Shown here: positions 62,250 through 64,000 of the stretch, piece by piece
How the letters are laid out: every line of letters starts with the position of its first letter
Numbering within the stretch: the first letter of the stretch is position 1
Source: Stenogyne calaminthoides
Taxonomy: Eukaryota; Streptophyta; Magnoliopsida; Lamiales; Lamiaceae
DNA length: 64,000 nucleotides
Assembly (NCBI GenBank): GCA_037126765.1
Contig: JBBCBC010000001.1
Location: 28,132,804-28,196,803 of the forward strand
Direction of reading: 5' to 3'
Made by a program: the position numbers and the translations under genes
The notes under the pieces: generated by a model
What the model was told of the DNA's origin: nothing
What the model saw: the letters and a program-made list of their open reading frames with translations, nothing else
The model's database searches: none

Positions 62250-64000
62250 TAAATTCTAAATGTTATTTATTGAGTTTTCAAACATGTACACTCTTAGTAT
62301 GTGTGTATAATTTTGTTATTGAACTTTGCAGAGTCAACTTTAACATAAAATACCATGGTACTTAGTATTATGTTGAAATTGAATTTCACAAGAGATCTAA
62401 TGTCAAGCTGTACACCAAGACTTTATACATGTATCATGTATGTAATATGACAGATGTAGGGTGGCATCTATTAGGTATAAGGACTAATGGTGGTCCTAAA
62501 AGAATTGGCTACACTGTCCACAATAGGCATGCAATAAGGCAGATTGGGCGAGGGCAAAATTGAGAAAACAAAATAGTAATAGGAGTGATATTCAATTTAT
62601 TAAGCTTTAAATTGCATGTGGATTTATTATCATAATAGTTATCTCCTTTTCATATATTTATAAGCATTCAGGGAAATGCCTTTTTCAGGTCCACGTGGAA
62701 AAGATCTATCGAGCATTGTCTACTTTTATATTTCTAATTAAATGGTATATATATGTGTGCATTTAAATTTATGGTACCTTCTTAAATGCAACCTAAAATT
62801 TATTTGCTTGCCTTTTAGAAAATTGATAAATTATTAGTATATTAATCAGATATAAATTACTCCCTCCTATTCAAAATGGAGAATGCTACATCTACCCCAC
62901 CCATTAAAAAAATTTAAAAATATATATAAATAGAAGAAACATTAAAGATAATGCAATTAATCTTTCATCTAATTTATTTTTATTAATTAACCCTTCTTTG
63001 GGCCTGCCAATGCAATTAATACTTTTAGCCATTTCTTCCAAAATCGAGAAAAATAATTCTTTACCTCACTAGCAAAAATTAATCCTGGGGCCTTAAATAC
63101 AAAATTTTGGAAATATTATAGTGTAGTCTTTTGTTTTTACCTAACTTAGAGCCAAAAATAGACAACTACAATATAACTATAAATTAATTTATTTTATTAT
63201 TTTATTTTAGTTTTATGAATTAATTTAATTTTTATTTTAAAAATTGATACATTTTGTCATACATAATTGACTCGACCAATACGTAATTAATTGACATGTA
63301 ATAAACCTTGAATTTAAGAAAAATATGATAAATTTTTTGAAAGAAATTAAAAAAATATCATAATCAACCTATAACCACTAAAACATCTTTCTAACATGTT
63401 TGTAAATTAATATATAAAATACAAATTTATATGACACTATCATGAGAAGAATCTCATTTATTCTATGATTAGACTTATTAACAAATCTTAATCGGTTCGA
63501 TTCACCTGTTTCACTTTTCGTATTCCATTGGTGTTTCGTCCTACTGAATTTTTAACACATGAATCCAAAATATAGATGTTCGTTGGATTTTTTTATTATT
63601 ACACGTGTCATTCATCCATATTATTAAATATAAAATGAAACACTAATGATGAAACAGGTAATCTCAAATCAGTCTTAATCCAATCATATTTAATAGGACT
63701 ACATTAGGAATGTTAATGGGACGAGTCAGTCTAAACCAGACATTAGCTAATATATTTAATTTTGTGACTCCATTTAGTATAGGTCTACTTTGTGACTTCA
63801 AACATTAGCTAATATATTTAAATTTTTACTTATAATATATAAATATATATGTTTTGTTTTAAAATTATATAAAATAATGACAGATTTATCTTCGGTTATA
63901 GATTAATATTGATGCGAGTTCATGAGACAGGTCCTATTTGATTATTACATTCAACACTTTAACTTGTTTCTTAAATAATATTGAATGCGACAAATCAAAT
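62250..64000. other. Non-coding AT-rich end of window
   Basis: No gene was recognised. ATTACTCCCTCCTATTCAAAATGGA at about 62856-62880 looks like one Stowaway terminus without a partner. Confidence 0.45.

Overview
The window is plant nuclear DNA: AT-rich, intergenic and almost entirely built of transposable elements and their remains. It contains LTR retrotransposons of the Ty1/copia superfamily, MITEs with typical plant termini, a Helitron, a CACTA transposase, LINE tails, a SINE candidate, a TRIM and an endogenous plant pararetrovirus fragment. I see no intact host gene, no rRNA or tRNA gene and no CRISPR array. The host is most likely a flowering plant, probably a eudicot, but nothing here fixes the species.

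Layout. 1-2014: endogenous caulimovirid pieces on the minus strand (RNase H tail, promoter-like spacer, tRNA-Met primer site, movement-protein region). 2072-8350: small repeats and elements: an RPA-like OB-fold gene fragment, a Stowaway MITE, LINE tails, a GAGACGGTCTCA foldback MITE and a complete 287-bp TRIM. 8359-21885: a candidate Helitron with a decayed Pif1-type helicase, a ~790-bp AT-rich tandem duplication and a LINE tail. Its helicase is split by a 6.9-kb gag-only LTR retrotransposon (13243-20155, TSD GGGCA). 21886-29023: a MITE, a CACTA TNP2 pseudogene, gene-like fragments and a 330-bp direct repeat.

29024-50185 is a three-layer nest. The outer minus-strand copia element has LTRs at 29024-30627 and 48564-50185 and a perfect TSD TTTCC. 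Its gag is interrupted by a plus-strand SIRE-like element (33069-46002, TSD AATAT). That element's gag is in turn interrupted by a solo LTR (36098-37545, TSD GGAAA). Removing each insert leaves a coherent parent, so the order of insertion can be read directly. 50186-64000: MITEs of several families (one cut by a solo LTR at 53376-54998, TSD CTTTG), a reversed Helitron end, a SINE candidate, a foldback with telomere-like repeats in its loop, a 2.76-kb TIR element and a hAT MITE.

How the parts work together. Both SIRE-like elements (13243-20155 and 33069-46002) kept gag and a 3' extra ORF but lost most or all of pol. They therefore look non-autonomous and would depend on enzymes supplied by relatives. 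Their LTRs and the two solo LTRs share a promoter-like block.

A caution on the sequence itself: parts of these retrotransposons are strikingly poor in CAG/CTG, and aligned copies differ at exactly those triplets (CAG against CG or CAAG). This may be a consensus error at methylated CHG sites. Some frameshifts described below may therefore not be real.
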